A stretch of 64,000 nucleotides of DNA from CAVQZA01 sp963724805 (GCA_963724805.1 CAVRWA010000014.1:1302001-1366000); one strand, 5' to 3'. Counted from the stretch's first letter, positions 32,314 through 41,496 are shown. Numbers and translations: made by a program. The notes: generated from the sequence alone by a model not told the origin.

Positions 32314-33492
32314 ATGAGTTTCGGTGTTCTCGCCTTGATCGTGCTGGCTGGGCTGGCGGGTCCGCTGCTCGCATCAGGGAAGGGCGCGCTCGTTCCGGTG
32401 GTCGTGGGGGAGTTGGCCGCCGGGGTGGTGATCGGAACCAGCGGCTTTGGTTGGCTCGATCCGGAGCAACCGACGACTGCCTTCTTGGCCCAGGTCGGAT
32501 TCGCGATGCTGATGTTCGCCGCGGGCATGAATGTGCCGCTGCGTCATCCCGGACTCCTCGCGGGCCTTCGGCGCGGCGGTCTTGCTGCAGCGATCGCAGC
32601 GTTGCTTGCTGTGCCTTTCGGCGTCGCAGCTGCGCGGGCGACCGGCACGCACCATGCCGCGCTCTATGCGCTTCTGCTGGCGAGCGGATCGGCGGCGATC
32701 CTGCTGCCGGCACTGGAGGAACAGCGGCTGCTGGACGATCCGCGTGCGTTGACGGTGATGGCCCAGGTGGCGCTCGCGGATATCGCTGCGATCGTCGCGC
32801 TCCCGCTCGTGCTCCAGCCAAGTCGCGCGCTGAGGGCCGCCCTGGGCGGCTTGCTTGTCGGCTTCTGCGTCCTCGGGCTCTACGGAGTCACGCGCCTTCT
32901 CAATCACCGGCCGTGGGTGCGCCAGGTGCGGCGCTGGTCAAAGAAGCGCGGCTGGGCACTCGATCTCCGATTGTCGCTGCTCATCCTCTTCGGGCTCGTC
33001 TGGGTAGCACAGCGGAGCGGCACAAGTGTCCTGATCGCCGGCTTCGCCGTGGGGCTGATGGTCGCCGCGATCGGCGGACCAAAACGACTCTCGCGGCAGG
33101 TCGCCGGAGTCGCTCAAGGCTTCATGGTGCCGCTCTTCTTCGTCGTCCTCGGCGCGCGCCTGGACCTGCGCGCTCTCGGCCAGCACCCCTCGCTCATCGT
33201 GCTAGGGGCGTTGCTGGTCGTGATCAACCTCATCGTGCACGCCCTCGCCGCGCTCCTCACCCGGCAGCCGCTCGCTGCCGGCCTCGCCGCAACCGCACAA
33301 CTCGGCGTCCCTGCGGCGGTCGTCACCCTGGGCCTCGAACTGCACATCATCACCGTCGGGGTGGGCTCCGCAATCGTCGCGGCTGCGCTCGCATCACTCG
33401 CGCTAACCGCAGCCGGGGTAACCCTGCTCGGGCGCAGCACTCTCGGCGCGGACACTCCTGTAAACGAGCCAATCACCCAACCACGCTCATGA
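32314..33492 (+). CDS. Cation:proton antiporter, KefB/CPA2 type
   Basis: A 392-residue membrane protein with about twelve helices. The first helices carry IVLAGLAGPLLA and GELAAGVVIGTSGFGWL, as in CPA2 antiporters; helix 4 has FLAQVGFAMLMFAAGMN, close to the conserved LlffaG.e. No C-terminal RCK/TrkA-N domain is present, so it is the membrane unit alone. It probably exchanges K+ or Na+ for H+. The ATG starts within a few bases of the IS debris and the gene stands by itself, convergent to the aldo/keto reductase. Confidence 0.9.
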   Translation: MSFGVLALIVLAGLAGPLLASGKGALVPVVVGELAAGVVIGTSGFGWLDPEQPTTAFLAQVGFAMLMFAAGMNVPLRHPGLLAGLRRGGLAAAIAALLAVPFGVAAARATGTHHAALYALLLASGSAAILLPALEEQRLLDDPRALTVMAQVALADIAAIVALPLVLQPSRALRAALGGLLVGFCVLGLYGVTRLLNHRPWVRQVRRWSKKRGWALDLRLSLLILFGLVWVAQRSGTSVLIAGFAVGLMVAAIGGPKRLSRQVAGVAQGFMVPLFFVVLGARLDLRALGQHPSLIVLGALLVVINLIVHALAALLTRQPLAAGLAATAQLGVPAAVVTLGLELHIITVGVGSAIVAAALASLALTAAGVTLLGRSTLGADTPVNEPITQPRS

Positions 33493-33596
33493 ACTGTCCA
33501 CCCAAGTCACTGCCGTGCGGCGCTTCCGGCGGAGTTCGGGCAAGCGCGCCAGAGGCTCTCCGAGTGTGGCGACGGCACTTGAGCCGGGGCATGGCC

Positions 33597-34439
33597 TTAA
33601 CCGCGCGCGTTCGCTGTTCCGCCGGTGGTGTCGAGCCTGTCGAGCTCTTGCATGGTGTCGGTGTCGAGTTCGAAGTCGAAGATCAGCGCGTTCGAGCGGA
33701 TCCGCTCCCGGTTGCTCGATTTTGGGATGACTGCAGCGCCGTGCTGGATGGCCCAGCGCAGCATCACCTGAGCCGGAGTCCGCCCGACGCGCTCTGCGAG
33801 GGCGGCAATCGTTGGGTTCGTCAGCGCCCGCGCGCGCTCGAGCGGGCTGTAGGCAACGACCACGATTCCCTCCTGCGCGCAGTAGTTGAGCAGCGCTTGT
33901 CGGTAGTGGAGCGGGCTCAGCTGCACTTGGTTTACGGCAGGCATTCGGGAGCCGTCGGCCGCGAGCTTGCGAAGCCGCTCCCGCCCGAAGTTGCTGACGC
34001 CGATCGCCCGCGCAAGCCCCTGCTCCCGCAGCGACTCCAGCGCCCTCCAGTGGTGCCGCGTCATCCCCGGCACCGGGAAGTGGATGAGGTAGAGGTCGAC
34101 GTACTCGAGGTCGAGCCGCTCCAGGCTCCGTCGCAGCTCACGCGCGGCGCTGGGACGAGCCGGCATCAGCTTGGTCGTGACGAACACCTGCTCGCGTGGC
34201 AGGCCGCTCTGGGCCAGCGCGGCGCCGACGCTTCGCTCGTTGCGGTACAGCGAGGCGGTGTCGATATGGCGATAGCCGGCCTCCAGCGCCCACTCAACAG
34301 CCCGCTCGGTCTCCTGACCGGCGGCCATCTGCCAGACACCCAGACCCAGCAGCGGCATCCTGCCGCCACCATCCAGCTCCCGATGCGGCTGGGCGTCGGC
34401 CACCACCCCCGCGATTCTCGCAGCCCTAGCGAGACACAT
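33597..34439 (-). CDS. Aldo/keto reductase (2,5-diketo-D-gluconate reductase group)
   Basis: A 280-residue AKR with the full catalytic tetrad: Asp and Tyr in IDTASLYRNERSVG, Lys in VFVTTKL, His in LYLIHFPVPG. The nucleotide-binding KSSNRERI lies near the C-terminus. It resembles AKR5 (2,5-DKG reductase, prostaglandin F synthase-like). The upstream frame continues, but the domain begins at HRELDGGGRMPLLG, so the ATG at 34439 or GTG at 34406 is plausible. The substrate is probably a small carbonyl such as methylglyoxal or a keto sugar; this is inference. Confidence 0.85.
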   Translation of the reverse strand: MCLARAARIAGVVADAQPHRELDGGGRMPLLGLGVWQMAAGQETERAVEWALEAGYRHIDTASLYRNERSVGAALAQSGLPREQVFVTTKLMPARPSAARELRRSLERLDLEYVDLYLIHFPVPGMTRHHWRALESLREQGLARAIGVSNFGRERLRKLAADGSRMPAVNQVQLSPLHYRQALLNYCAQEGIVVVAYSPLERARALTNPTIAALAERVGRTPAQVMLRWAIQHGAAVIPKSSNRERIRSNALIFDFELDTDTMQELDRLDTTGGTANARG

Positions 34440-34595
34440 CAGCTCGCGACACGCCGAGCCATCGAGGTGAATGCCGCTCGCACGTGTCGCTTCTGGTGGA
34501 AAGGCGACGAGACGGTCGGTAACCCGGCGAGCGGGAGCCACGCGGTCGATTGCGGCGGAGCAACCTTTGAGCGCTGGCTCGTTCGTCGAGAGTCG

Positions 34596-35282
34596 CTAGC
34601 CGCCTTGGTCTGGCTCTTCAGCGTGCTCGAGCATGAGCGCGACCGCATCCGCCCACCCCGACCCAATCTCACGCAGCCGCTCGATAGAAGGCGCGGCGTC
34701 GTACTCGGTGCGGCGCAGCTCGATTGCGCCGTCCGGGATGCGCAGTGCCCAGGCGGCGCGGCGGTCGCCGTCGAGCGGCAGTCCGACGCTGCCCGGGTTG
34801 ACGAGCTCGGTCCGCGAGGGCCCCGGGCGACGGAACTGGCGGTGGCTGTGCCCGAACACGATCAGCCGCCGCTGCTCGCCCGCGAGCAAGGCCTCGTCGC
34901 CGGGCGCAGGCTCGGGCCCGAACGTCTCCTCGTCGGAGAGCGGGGAGGCATGGCAGAAGAGTTCGCCGCGAAAGACAAGCCGCTCGGGCAGTCCGTACAG
35001 CCACTCGATCTGCCCGCGAGAGAGCGCTTCGCGGGCGAAGACCAGCCAGCCGTCTGAGCCGGCGAGCTCGTCGTCGCCGAGGAGCATCCGGTCGGTGTTG
35101 CCGCGAACCCAAGCGGCCTCGGGCAGGGCCTGGAGACGCTCGAGCGTCTCCCGCGGCCAAGGGCCCTCCGCGCAGTAGTCGCCCCCGAGCACGAAGCGGT
35201 CGGCACCGGCCGCCCGCGCGTCGTCCAGCACCGCCTCGAGCGCCGGCAGGTTCCCGTGGATGTCGTACAGCACCGCGAGCAC
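34596..35282 (-). CDS. Metallophosphoesterase (YfcE/calcineurin-like)
   Basis: A 228-residue phosphoesterase. Motifs in order: YDIHGNLPAL (metal Asp, His), LGGDYCAEGP (Asp), WVRGNTDR (Asn, Asp), and FGHSHRQF near residue 148 (two His). These are the two-metal centre of YfcE-type phosphodiesterases, which cleave phosphodiesters of varied chemistry. Two 9-bp repeats, CTTGACACA, lie about 180 bp upstream (35461-35480). There is no strong operon partner; the AKR gene follows 157 bp later on the same strand. Confidence 0.9.
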   Translation of the reverse strand: MLAVLYDIHGNLPALEAVLDDARAAGADRFVLGGDYCAEGPWPRETLERLQALPEAAWVRGNTDRMLLGDDELAGSDGWLVFAREALSRGQIEWLYGLPERLVFRGELFCHASPLSDEETFGPEPAPGDEALLAGEQRRLIVFGHSHRQFRRPGPSRTELVNPGSVGLPLDGDRRAAWALRIPDGAIELRRTEYDAAPSIERLREIGSGWADAVALMLEHAEEPDQGG

Positions 35283-35651
35283 ACACGTAGTCTGACGCGA
35301 TACTGCCGGCGACCGGCGCGGTCACCTACCGTCACCCGTTTACGGAGCGCTCTCTTGCAGGTATTTCGTCGGCAGGCGGCGAAGCGCACGGCGAAAGAGG
35401 ACTTCGGCATACCTCGCGGCTGCCGCTTGAACCCGCGCACGTGCGCGCACAACCCCGTTACTTGACACACGCTTGACACATCCCGCGCAAACCCGCTCCA
35501 GCAAAGGGATCGCGGAGGGACCACATCATCGCCTCGGCCCCGGGTGACCTCTCAGTCGCGTCCGTACCTTGAGCTACCGACTACGTAGAACTGCGCGAGC
35601 CATAAGAGAGCACCGAGCGCTCCCGTGGTGAGAGATCGGCCGGGCGATCCG
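35283..35651. other. Gene-free 369-bp region with two TTGACAC repeats
   Basis: Two 9-bp copies of CTTGACACA start at 35461 and 35472, exactly 11 bp (one turn) apart, on the plus strand. Repeats with this phasing typically bind OmpR- or SARP-type activators. They lie upstream of the phosphoesterase gene on the minus strand. Nothing else is recognisable here. Confidence 0.45.
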
Positions 35652-37457
35652 CTAGCCGGTGGGGGTGCCTTGTCGCATGCTGCGGCCTTCTGCGATGGCG
35701 ATGGCGGCGCCGACGAGTGCTAGGTGTGTGAGCGCCTGGGGGAAGTTGCCGAGTTGGCGGCCGGCGACTGGGTCGTACTCCTCGGCGAGGAGGCCGACGT
35801 CGTTGCGAATGTCGAGCAGCCGCTCGAACAGCTCGCGTGCCTCGTCGATCTTGCCCTGGCGGGCGAGCACTTCGGCGAGCCAGAAGGAGCAGGGAAGGAA
35901 TACGCCCTCGCCGGCGGGCAGCCCGTCGAGGGCGCCGTCGTCGCGGGAGAGGTAGCGGAGGAGGAGCCCGTCAAGGGTGAGTTCACGGCGGATCGCCTCG
36001 ACCGTGGCGACGAACCGCTCGTCGGTGGCGGGGAGGAACCCAACGAGCGGCATCACGAGAACGCTCGCGTCGAGCTCGTCCGAGCCGTAGGACTGCGTGT
36101 AAGCGCGCTTCTCCCGGCTCCAGGCGCGAGCGACTACCTCGGCCTTGATCTCGTCTCTGAGCGCGCGCCAGCGCTCGACGGGGCCCTCGCGACCGAACTC
36201 CTCGTGGGAGCGGACGGCTCGGTCGAACGCGACCCAAGCCATGACCTTCGAATGGGTGAAGTGCCGGTTGGGCCCTCGCACCTCCCAGATGCCGGCGTCC
36301 ACGCGGCGCCAGCCGTCCTCGAGCCACTCGAGCAGCTTCAGAGTCAGTGACCAGACGTTGTCGTCGGGAGGCGCTCCGTGCAAGCGGGTTTGGTAGAGCG
36401 CGTCGACGATCTCGCCGTAGACGTCGAGTTGAACCTGCTCTGAGGCCGCGTTGCCGACACGCACGGGTCGTGACCGCTCGAAGCCCGGCAGCCAGTCGAG
36501 CTCACGTTCATCGAGGCGCCGCTCGCCGGCAATCCCGTACATGATCTGGACGTCGGCGGGATCGCCCGCGACAGCGCGCAGCAGCCACTGCCGCCACGCC
36601 ATCGCCTCGTCGCTGTAGCCGGCGTGGAGCATCGCCAGCAGGGTGAGGGTCGCATCGCGGAGCCAGCAGTAGCGGTAGTCCCAGTTGCGGACGCCCCCAA
36701 TCGATTCGGGCAGCGAGGTCGTCGGCGCCGCGACGATCCCGCCGGTTGGCGCGTAGGTGAGCGCCTTCAGCAGGAGCAGCGACTGGTGAATCTCCTCGTG
36801 GTAGTCACCCTCGCGGTCGCAGCGACCTGCCCAGTCGAGCCAATAGTCCTCGGTCTCCGCGAGCGCTACCTCGGGGTCGATCTCGCCCGGCAACTCCTGG
36901 TGTGAGGGGAACCACGTGAGCGCAAACGGGATCCGCTCTCCCCGGCCGAGCACGAACTCCGAAACCGTGGTCATCCCCTCGCCGTGGATCTCGACCGGGG
37001 TGCGGAGACAAAGGGCGTCAGGCCCGGCGGTCGCCACCCGAGCATGATCGACCCGGCGCACCCACGGCACGATCTTGCCGAAGTCGAACCGGATCGCGAG
37101 CTCCGAGCGCATCCGAACGTCGCCATCGAGGCCCTCCACAATGCGCACGATGTCCGGCGCCGTCCCTCGCGGCGGCATGAACTCGATCGCACGCACGCTG
37201 CCTTCGTCTGTCTCATACACAGACTCCAGGACCAGCGTGTTGTGCCGATACCGTCGCGTCGAGCGGCGCACCACCGCCGACGGGGCGAGCAGCCAGCGCC
37301 CATGCTCAGGCCCGCCCAAGAGCGCGGCGAAGCACGCGCCCGAGTCGAACCGCGGAAAGCAGCACCAGTCGATCGACCCCGCTCGGCTGACCAGCGCCGC
37401 CGTCTGCAGATCACCCACCAGCGCGTAATCCTCGATCCCATCCACTCCACCCATCAC
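35652..37457 (-). CDS. Glycoside hydrolase family 15 (glucoamylase/trehalase-like)
   Basis: A 601-residue GH15 enzyme. It opens IEDYALVGDLQTAALVSRAG and SIDWCCFPRFDSGACFAALL, the typical start of the cytoplasmic branch; the (alpha/alpha)6 barrel has NWDYRYCWLRDATLTLLAML (catalytic Glu/Asp neighbourhood) and the C-terminal GLLAEEYDP with the general-base Glu. No signal peptide is present, so it acts inside on trehalose or alpha-glucans. A trehalase role is as likely as glucoamylase. It stands alone between the phosphoesterase and the pterin operon. Confidence 0.93.
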   Translation of the reverse strand: MMGGVDGIEDYALVGDLQTAALVSRAGSIDWCCFPRFDSGACFAALLGGPEHGRWLLAPSAVVRRSTRRYRHNTLVLESVYETDEGSVRAIEFMPPRGTAPDIVRIVEGLDGDVRMRSELAIRFDFGKIVPWVRRVDHARVATAGPDALCLRTPVEIHGEGMTTVSEFVLGRGERIPFALTWFPSHQELPGEIDPEVALAETEDYWLDWAGRCDREGDYHEEIHQSLLLLKALTYAPTGGIVAAPTTSLPESIGGVRNWDYRYCWLRDATLTLLAMLHAGYSDEAMAWRQWLLRAVAGDPADVQIMYGIAGERRLDERELDWLPGFERSRPVRVGNAASEQVQLDVYGEIVDALYQTRLHGAPPDDNVWSLTLKLLEWLEDGWRRVDAGIWEVRGPNRHFTHSKVMAWVAFDRAVRSHEEFGREGPVERWRALRDEIKAEVVARAWSREKRAYTQSYGSDELDASVLVMPLVGFLPATDERFVATVEAIRRELTLDGLLLRYLSRDDGALDGLPAGEGVFLPCSFWLAEVLARQGKIDEARELFERLLDIRNDVGLLAEEYDPVAGRQLGNFPQALTHLALVGAAIAIAEGRSMRQGTPTG

Positions 37458-37612
37458 CGTTTGCCGACGATCTCTGAGTCAGGGACCAGCACGCTCGGGC
37501 ACACGACGCCGGCGTCGGTTGACGATCGCCACCCGACCCGGGCGGATAGGTATGCCTCGTAGGCAGGGAGTTCAGTCCACAGTCTGCAGCGCCCTAGCAA
37601 CCGTCTCGGCGC

Positions 37613-37807
37613 TCAGGCGGACCGTTCGTATCGTCGTCTCCGTCCGGAGCCATACGGTGCCCGGCGGTTCGGGCCTCTCCTCGGCGGCGTTGGCCGCTTC
37701 GACCACCGCCGGGTCGGAGGCTCGTCGGTCGGCTCGGCGTCGGCCCGTCGGATTGCCCAGTAGATGACGAGGCCGAGCCAGATGATCGCGATCGGGAAGA
37801 GCACCAT
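37613..37807 (-). CDS. Small single-pass membrane protein
   Basis: A 64-residue protein: MVLFPIAIIWLGLVIYWAIR forms one strong membrane helix, then a basic/proline-rich tail of about 40 residues (TRRWSKRPTPPRRGP and RRRRYERSA). The ATG at 37807 is 49 bp after the RibD-like gene, and the longer frame upstream is unsupported. It is the probable last gene of the sigma-pterin operon. The tail would lie in the cytoplasm. Family unknown. Confidence 0.62.
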   Translation of the reverse strand: MVLFPIAIIWLGLVIYWAIRRADAEPTDEPPTRRWSKRPTPPRRGPNRRAPYGSGRRRRYERSA

Positions 37808-37856
37808 GCCGGAATAGTACGACCGCGGAGCTGCGGAGGATTGATTCCGGCGGTTG

Positions 37857-38657
37857 TCAGAGCAGCGCGTAGCGGAGGAAGAGATGGTCTGTCTGTCGCC
37901 GCACCGAGAGGATGCGCGATCTGTGTGCCAGGTCCGGGAGCAGCTCGATTCCCTCCACGAGCGCCAGTCGCCTCTTGCGGGCTCGGCCCGCCAGTAGTGG
38001 CGAGATCGTGAGGCACAGCTCATTCACCAGGCCGGCGGTGATGAGAGAGCCGAACAGCGTCGGTCCGCCCTCCGTGACGATCAGCGAGTGCCCGCGCTCA
38101 CGGAGGGCTTGCAGGCCAAGTTCGAGGTCGACCGAGTCGCCGCTATTGGTCGCGACGACTTCGGTCGCGCTCGGGACTCTCGCCCGAAGCCCGGCGGCTG
38201 CAGCTTTGGTGGTGAGAACGATCGCGTTCTGTCGGAGGGCGGGGTGGGTTGGGTCGAAGGTGCGCCCTGAGGTGACACAGGCCAGGGTCGGTCGTTCGGG
38301 CAGCTGCAGGCGGCGGCGGAGCTCGGCGAATCCGGCGGCTGCGGGAGGGTAGACGCGCTCGGGACGCCATGTGCCTGCAGGCGATGCGAGCATCGTTCCG
38401 GAGGCGATGAGCACGACGTCCGCGCAGGCTCGCAGCAAGCCCATCACGACTCGGTCGGCTTCGCTCCCGTCTGCGATCAAGGCGTTCCCTTCGGGTAGCT
38501 CCGGGAGCGCGACGACGCCGTCGATCGTCTGCACGAAGTTCGCGACCACGCAGGGCGCCTGAAAGCCGAGCCCGCCGCCGTACAGCTCGCGGAGTTCCTC
38601 GGGCAGGTCGAACTCGGGCAGGCCGGGCTGCTCGTCGAGTAGCCGGAGCGGCCTCAG
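37857..38657 (-). CDS. RibD C-terminal-type reductase (pyrimidine/pterin reductase)
   Basis: A reductase of the RibD_C fold; from a CTG at 38657 it is 266 residues. The central segment VANFVQTIDGVVALP and the C-terminal nucleotide loop SLIVTEGGPTLFGSLITAGL are the family marks. Homology to family members also covers the preceding 35 residues (LDEQPGLPEFDLPEELRELY), for which no ATG, GTG or TTG exists in frame, so CTG (38655-38657) overlapping the folE stop TGA is the likely start. GTG 38549 is the fallback. It would reduce a product of the GTP cyclohydrolase pathway; not the classic riboflavin operon here. Confidence 0.82.
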   Translation of the reverse strand: MRPLRLLDEQPGLPEFDLPEELRELYGGGLGFQAPCVVANFVQTIDGVVALPELPEGNALIADGSEADRVVMGLLRACADVVLIASGTMLASPAGTWRPERVYPPAAAGFAELRRRLQLPERPTLACVTSGRTFDPTHPALRQNAIVLTTKAAAAGLRARVPSATEVVATNSGDSVDLELGLQALRERGHSLIVTEGGPTLFGSLITAGLVNELCLTISPLLAGRARKRRLALVEGIELLPDLAHRSRILSVRRQTDHLFLRYALL

Positions 38658-39292
38658 GTGCCGCTCCGAACCTCGGCGAGGAACTCCGCCCGCAGCTCGG
38701 CTTCCTCTTGGTACAGGCCGCGCCAGAACGTCGTCACGGTCCGCGAGCCGGGCTCGGAGACGCCGCGCATCTGGGTACAGAGGTGCGCCGCCTGCAGGTG
38801 TACGGCGACACCGCGCGGCCGGACGAGCTCGACCAGCGTGTCGGCGATCTGCTCGCCGAGACGCTCCTGCACCGTGAAGCGCCGAGCGTAGAGGCGCACG
38901 AGCCGGGTCAGTTTCGAGATCCCGAGGATCTCTGGGCCGGCGACATAGGCGACGTGGGCGACGCCGTGGAACGGCAGTGCGTGGTGCTCGCAGAGCGCGT
39001 GGAAGGCGATCGGCCCTTCGACGATCTGGCTTCGGGTGCCGCTCACGCCGAGCGGGCGCTCACTCGGGAAGGCCGTGCGGAGTTTCGGGTCGCCGTCGTA
39101 CCCCGCGGTTGCATCGACGAGGGCCTGCAGCAGCCGGGCAGGAGTGTCGCGGGTCCCCGGGGTGGCGAGGTCCATGCCCAAAGCGGAGAGGATCTCACCG
39201 AGGTAGCGCTCGTAGCGGTGGAAGTCGGCCTGACCGATCGCCCGTCCGTCGGTTTCCTCCGAGCGTGGGCTGAGTTCGACGACGCTTGTCAC
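38654..39292 (-). CDS. folE: GTP cyclohydrolase I
   Basis: A 212-residue GTP cyclohydrolase I, which turns GTP into 7,8-dihydroneopterin triphosphate, the first step of folate and pterin synthesis. Zinc and catalytic residues are visible in HALCEHHALPFHG and AAHLCTQMRGV; the SKLTRLVRLYARRFTVQERL stretch is the pocket signature. Its GTG has AAGGAGG 9 nt upstream and overlaps the stop of the CDP-alcohol gene by 4 nt. Its place next to a sigma factor and lipid enzyme, not folate genes, is odd. Confidence 0.96.
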   Translation of the reverse strand: MTSVVELSPRSEETDGRAIGQADFHRYERYLGEILSALGMDLATPGTRDTPARLLQALVDATAGYDGDPKLRTAFPSERPLGVSGTRSQIVEGPIAFHALCEHHALPFHGVAHVAYVAGPEILGISKLTRLVRLYARRFTVQERLGEQIADTLVELVRPRGVAVHLQAAHLCTQMRGVSEPGSRTVTTFWRGLYQEEAELRAEFLAEVRSGT

Positions 39293-40092
39293 AGGGTCTC
39301 CTCCTTGAGTTGAGGGATCGTGTGGATCACGAGCTCGCGGCGGAGCCCGAGGAGCGCGACCAGACCGAGCTCGGCGAGCGCGAGCCAGGCAAACGCGAGC
39401 GGCTGTCCGAGTGCGATGCAGAGTCCGAAGACCGCGAGCTGGGTCGACATTCCGAGATTCGCGAGGATCGCAACCGTCGCTCGGTCGTGATAGGCGAGAC
39501 GCGCCTCCGGGCCTGCACCGCGGAGCCGCTGAGCGACGAAACCTTCTACGAGTCGGTCCTGCGGTGCGTACAGCATCAGGTAGAGGCCGCGGACGACTGC
39601 GTCTGCGCGCCCGGTCGCCTCGGGCATCACCAGGGCATCGGCACCGCGTTCGGACCGGTAGAGCCGCTCGACGTTGTAGTTCACGCTCAGCACCGTCGTC
39701 AGTGCAAGGAAGCCGGCGATTGCGAGGATCGGCCGGCCGGTGCTCCAGCCGACGGCCGCGAACAGCGCCGCATTGACGAACAGGTCGAGCTCGGAGTCGA
39801 GGTAGCGGCCGAACACGGTGATCCGGCCCGAGAGACGAGCAAGCTGCCCGTCGGCGTTGTCGAGCACCGTCTTCAGCTGGACGAGCAACGCGGCGAGGAT
39901 CATGTTGCCGCGCGCCAGCTCGACCGCAGCAGCGATCCCCGTGGCACCCGCGGAAGCAGCGACGAGCGGAGGCGCCACCCCAAGCCGCAGCAACACGAGC
40001 ACGACGAGGTGTGCGAGCGGACGGTAGATCAGCTCGCACAAATATTCCTGCGCGACCTTCTTCTTGCGGGACCGGCTCAGCCGCCTAGACAT
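39289..40092 (-). CDS. CDP-alcohol phosphatidyltransferase
   Basis: A 267-residue membrane enzyme with about six hydrophobic segments. The catalytic signature is exact: DGQLARLSGRITVFGRYLDS and ELD, i.e. DGx2ARx8Gx3Dx3D. Such enzymes transfer a phosphatidyl or phosphoryl group from a CDP-activated lipid or alcohol to an alcohol acceptor such as inositol, glycerol phosphate or a sugar. The acceptor cannot be told. It overlaps folE downstream (4 nt) and the AIF-like reductase upstream (8 nt), and thus is part of the operon. Confidence 0.93.
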   Translation of the reverse strand: MSRRLSRSRKKKVAQEYLCELIYRPLAHLVVLVLLRLGVAPPLVAASAGATGIAAAVELARGNMILAALLVQLKTVLDNADGQLARLSGRITVFGRYLDSELDLFVNAALFAAVGWSTGRPILAIAGFLALTTVLSVNYNVERLYRSERGADALVMPEATGRADAVVRGLYLMLYAPQDRLVEGFVAQRLRGAGPEARLAYHDRATVAILANLGMSTQLAVFGLCIALGQPLAFAWLALAELGLVALLGLRRELVIHTIPQLKEETL

Positions 40093-41239
40093 GCTCCACC
40101 GAGTCGAGCGGCTCGCCCGCGCGGATCAGCTCACGGCCACGCTCGACCTTGCCCCACACGTTCCAGAACACGAACCCTCGCGGTCGGCTCTCCCCGTCTA
40201 CGTAGGCGATGATCCCTTCCCGGTTTGGGACGTCCCACCGCTCCACCGTCGCGAGACGGGAGTCGACCTCGCCGACGGCCTCGTATCCGAGCTCGAACAT
40301 GTCCGAGTAGAAGAACGGCAGATGCTCGTACGGAATGCCCGCACCGGCCATGTTCGCGCCGACCACCTTGCCGTGCGTCTTGGCGTGGTCCTCGTGCTCG
40401 ACGCGCATGGTCTGGCCGAGCGCGGGGACGGGGAAGTTGGCGACGTCGCCCGCTGCGAAGACGTCCGAGCGCCCTTCGACCCGGCCGAGCTCGTCGACGA
40501 GGATCCCGTTGTCGACCCCGAGCCCCGCAGCCTCGGCAAGCTCGGTGGTCGGCTCGATTCCGAGTCCGGCGACGACCGCGTCGGCCTCGATCGTGCGGCC
40601 CGAGCCCGTCGTGACCGTGTGCGCGCCGGCCGAAACGACAGTCTCGCCGACGAGCACCTCGACACCCTTCTCGCGGTAGTAGTCAGTAACGAACGAGGAT
40701 AGTGGGGCGGGGAGGAGCCGCGAGGCGATGCCCGGATCGGGGAAGACCATCGTCACCTGCCGGCCGGTCGCCGTGAGCGCGGCCGCGATCTCGGAGCCGA
40801 TGAAGCCGCCGCCGATGACCACGATCCGCGAGCCCTCGGCGGTCGCCCCCCGGAGGTAGTGGTAGTCGTCGAGCGTCCGGAAGTAGACGAGGCCCTCGGC
40901 CCCGCCGAGGGTACGCGGTGCTCCGCCCGTTGCGAGCAGGATCTTGTCCCACCCGTGCTCCTCACCGGTGTGATCGGTCGCCTCCTGCGCCTCGAGATCG
41001 AGGGCGACGATCCGGCGGCCGAGTCGCAGCTCGACTCCGGCCTGGGCCGTATGGCGCCAGATCTTCTCCTCCTCGCCGCCGAGCCAGAGCTTCTTTGAGA
41101 GCGGCGGCCGGGCGTAGGGGGCATGTTGCTCGGCCCCGACTAGGCGGATCGAGCCGTCCGGGTCGTGCTCGCGGATGCTCTTGGCGGCGGCATCCCCTGT
41201 CATGCCGCCGCCGACGATCAGGTAGCGCGTTTGACTCAT
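40085..41239 (-). CDS. FAD-dependent NAD(P)H oxidoreductase (AIF/ferredoxin-reductase-like)
   Basis: A 384-residue flavoprotein: FAD site RYLIVGGGMTGDAAAK, NAD(P)H site IVVIGGGFIGSEIAAAL, then the FAD-contacting DVFAAGDVANFP, and a C-terminal domain with SDMFELGYEAVGEVDS, like AIF and rubredoxin/ferredoxin reductases. The ATG at 41239 overlaps the anti-sigma stop (ATGA). A redox partner is not encoded next to it. In this operon it could recycle reduced pterin or a quinone; inference. Confidence 0.9.
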   Translation of the reverse strand: MSQTRYLIVGGGMTGDAAAKSIREHDPDGSIRLVGAEQHAPYARPPLSKKLWLGGEEEKIWRHTAQAGVELRLGRRIVALDLEAQEATDHTGEEHGWDKILLATGGAPRTLGGAEGLVYFRTLDDYHYLRGATAEGSRIVVIGGGFIGSEIAAALTATGRQVTMVFPDPGIASRLLPAPLSSFVTDYYREKGVEVLVGETVVSAGAHTVTTGSGRTIEADAVVAGLGIEPTTELAEAAGLGVDNGILVDELGRVEGRSDVFAAGDVANFPVPALGQTMRVEHEDHAKTHGKVVGANMAGAGIPYEHLPFFYSDMFELGYEAVGEVDSRLATVERWDVPNREGIIAYVDGESRPRGFVFWNVWGKVERGRELIRAGEPLDSVEHV

Positions 41240-41496
41240 GATGGCCTCGTCTCTTGTGTCGGTCCGGGCAGGGCGTCCAGCTCGAGCAGCGCGCGCAGGC
41301 TCTCGTGCTCCTCGGCGCAGGCGGGACAGCCAGCGAGGTGTGTGGTCAGGCCGGATACGACTGCTTCCGCGTCTGCGCCGGCGAGTTCGAGCTCGACGTA
41401 GCGGTCGAGCTCCGCAAAGCATTCGTCGCAGCCGAGCTCCGGCTCGGACGGGCCGAGCAGCCGCAGCAGCGTCAGGCCCAGGTCGGTGTTCTCCAT
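41236..41496 (-). CDS. Anti-sigma factor with zinc-finger-like HxxxCxxC
   Basis: An 86-residue protein with HLAGCPAC (HxxxCxxC) near residue 53 and a helix-forming head with CDECFAELDRYVELEL. This is the zf-HC2 type of ECF anti-sigma domain, which binds a metal and senses redox state. No membrane helix is seen, so it is soluble. Its ATG (41496) shares one base with the sigma-factor stop (TGATG), and AGGAGG stands 6 nt upstream of it. Confidence 0.82.
   Translation of the reverse strand: MENTDLGLTLLRLLGPSEPELGCDECFAELDRYVELELAGADAEAVVSGLTTHLAGCPACAEEHESLRALLELDALPGPTQETRPS

Noticed and set aside
32295..35057. A 920-residue plus-strand frame across the antiporter, AKR and phosphoesterase.
   Set aside because: It is a GC-driven shadow with no family features, while the three genes beneath have complete catalytic motifs.
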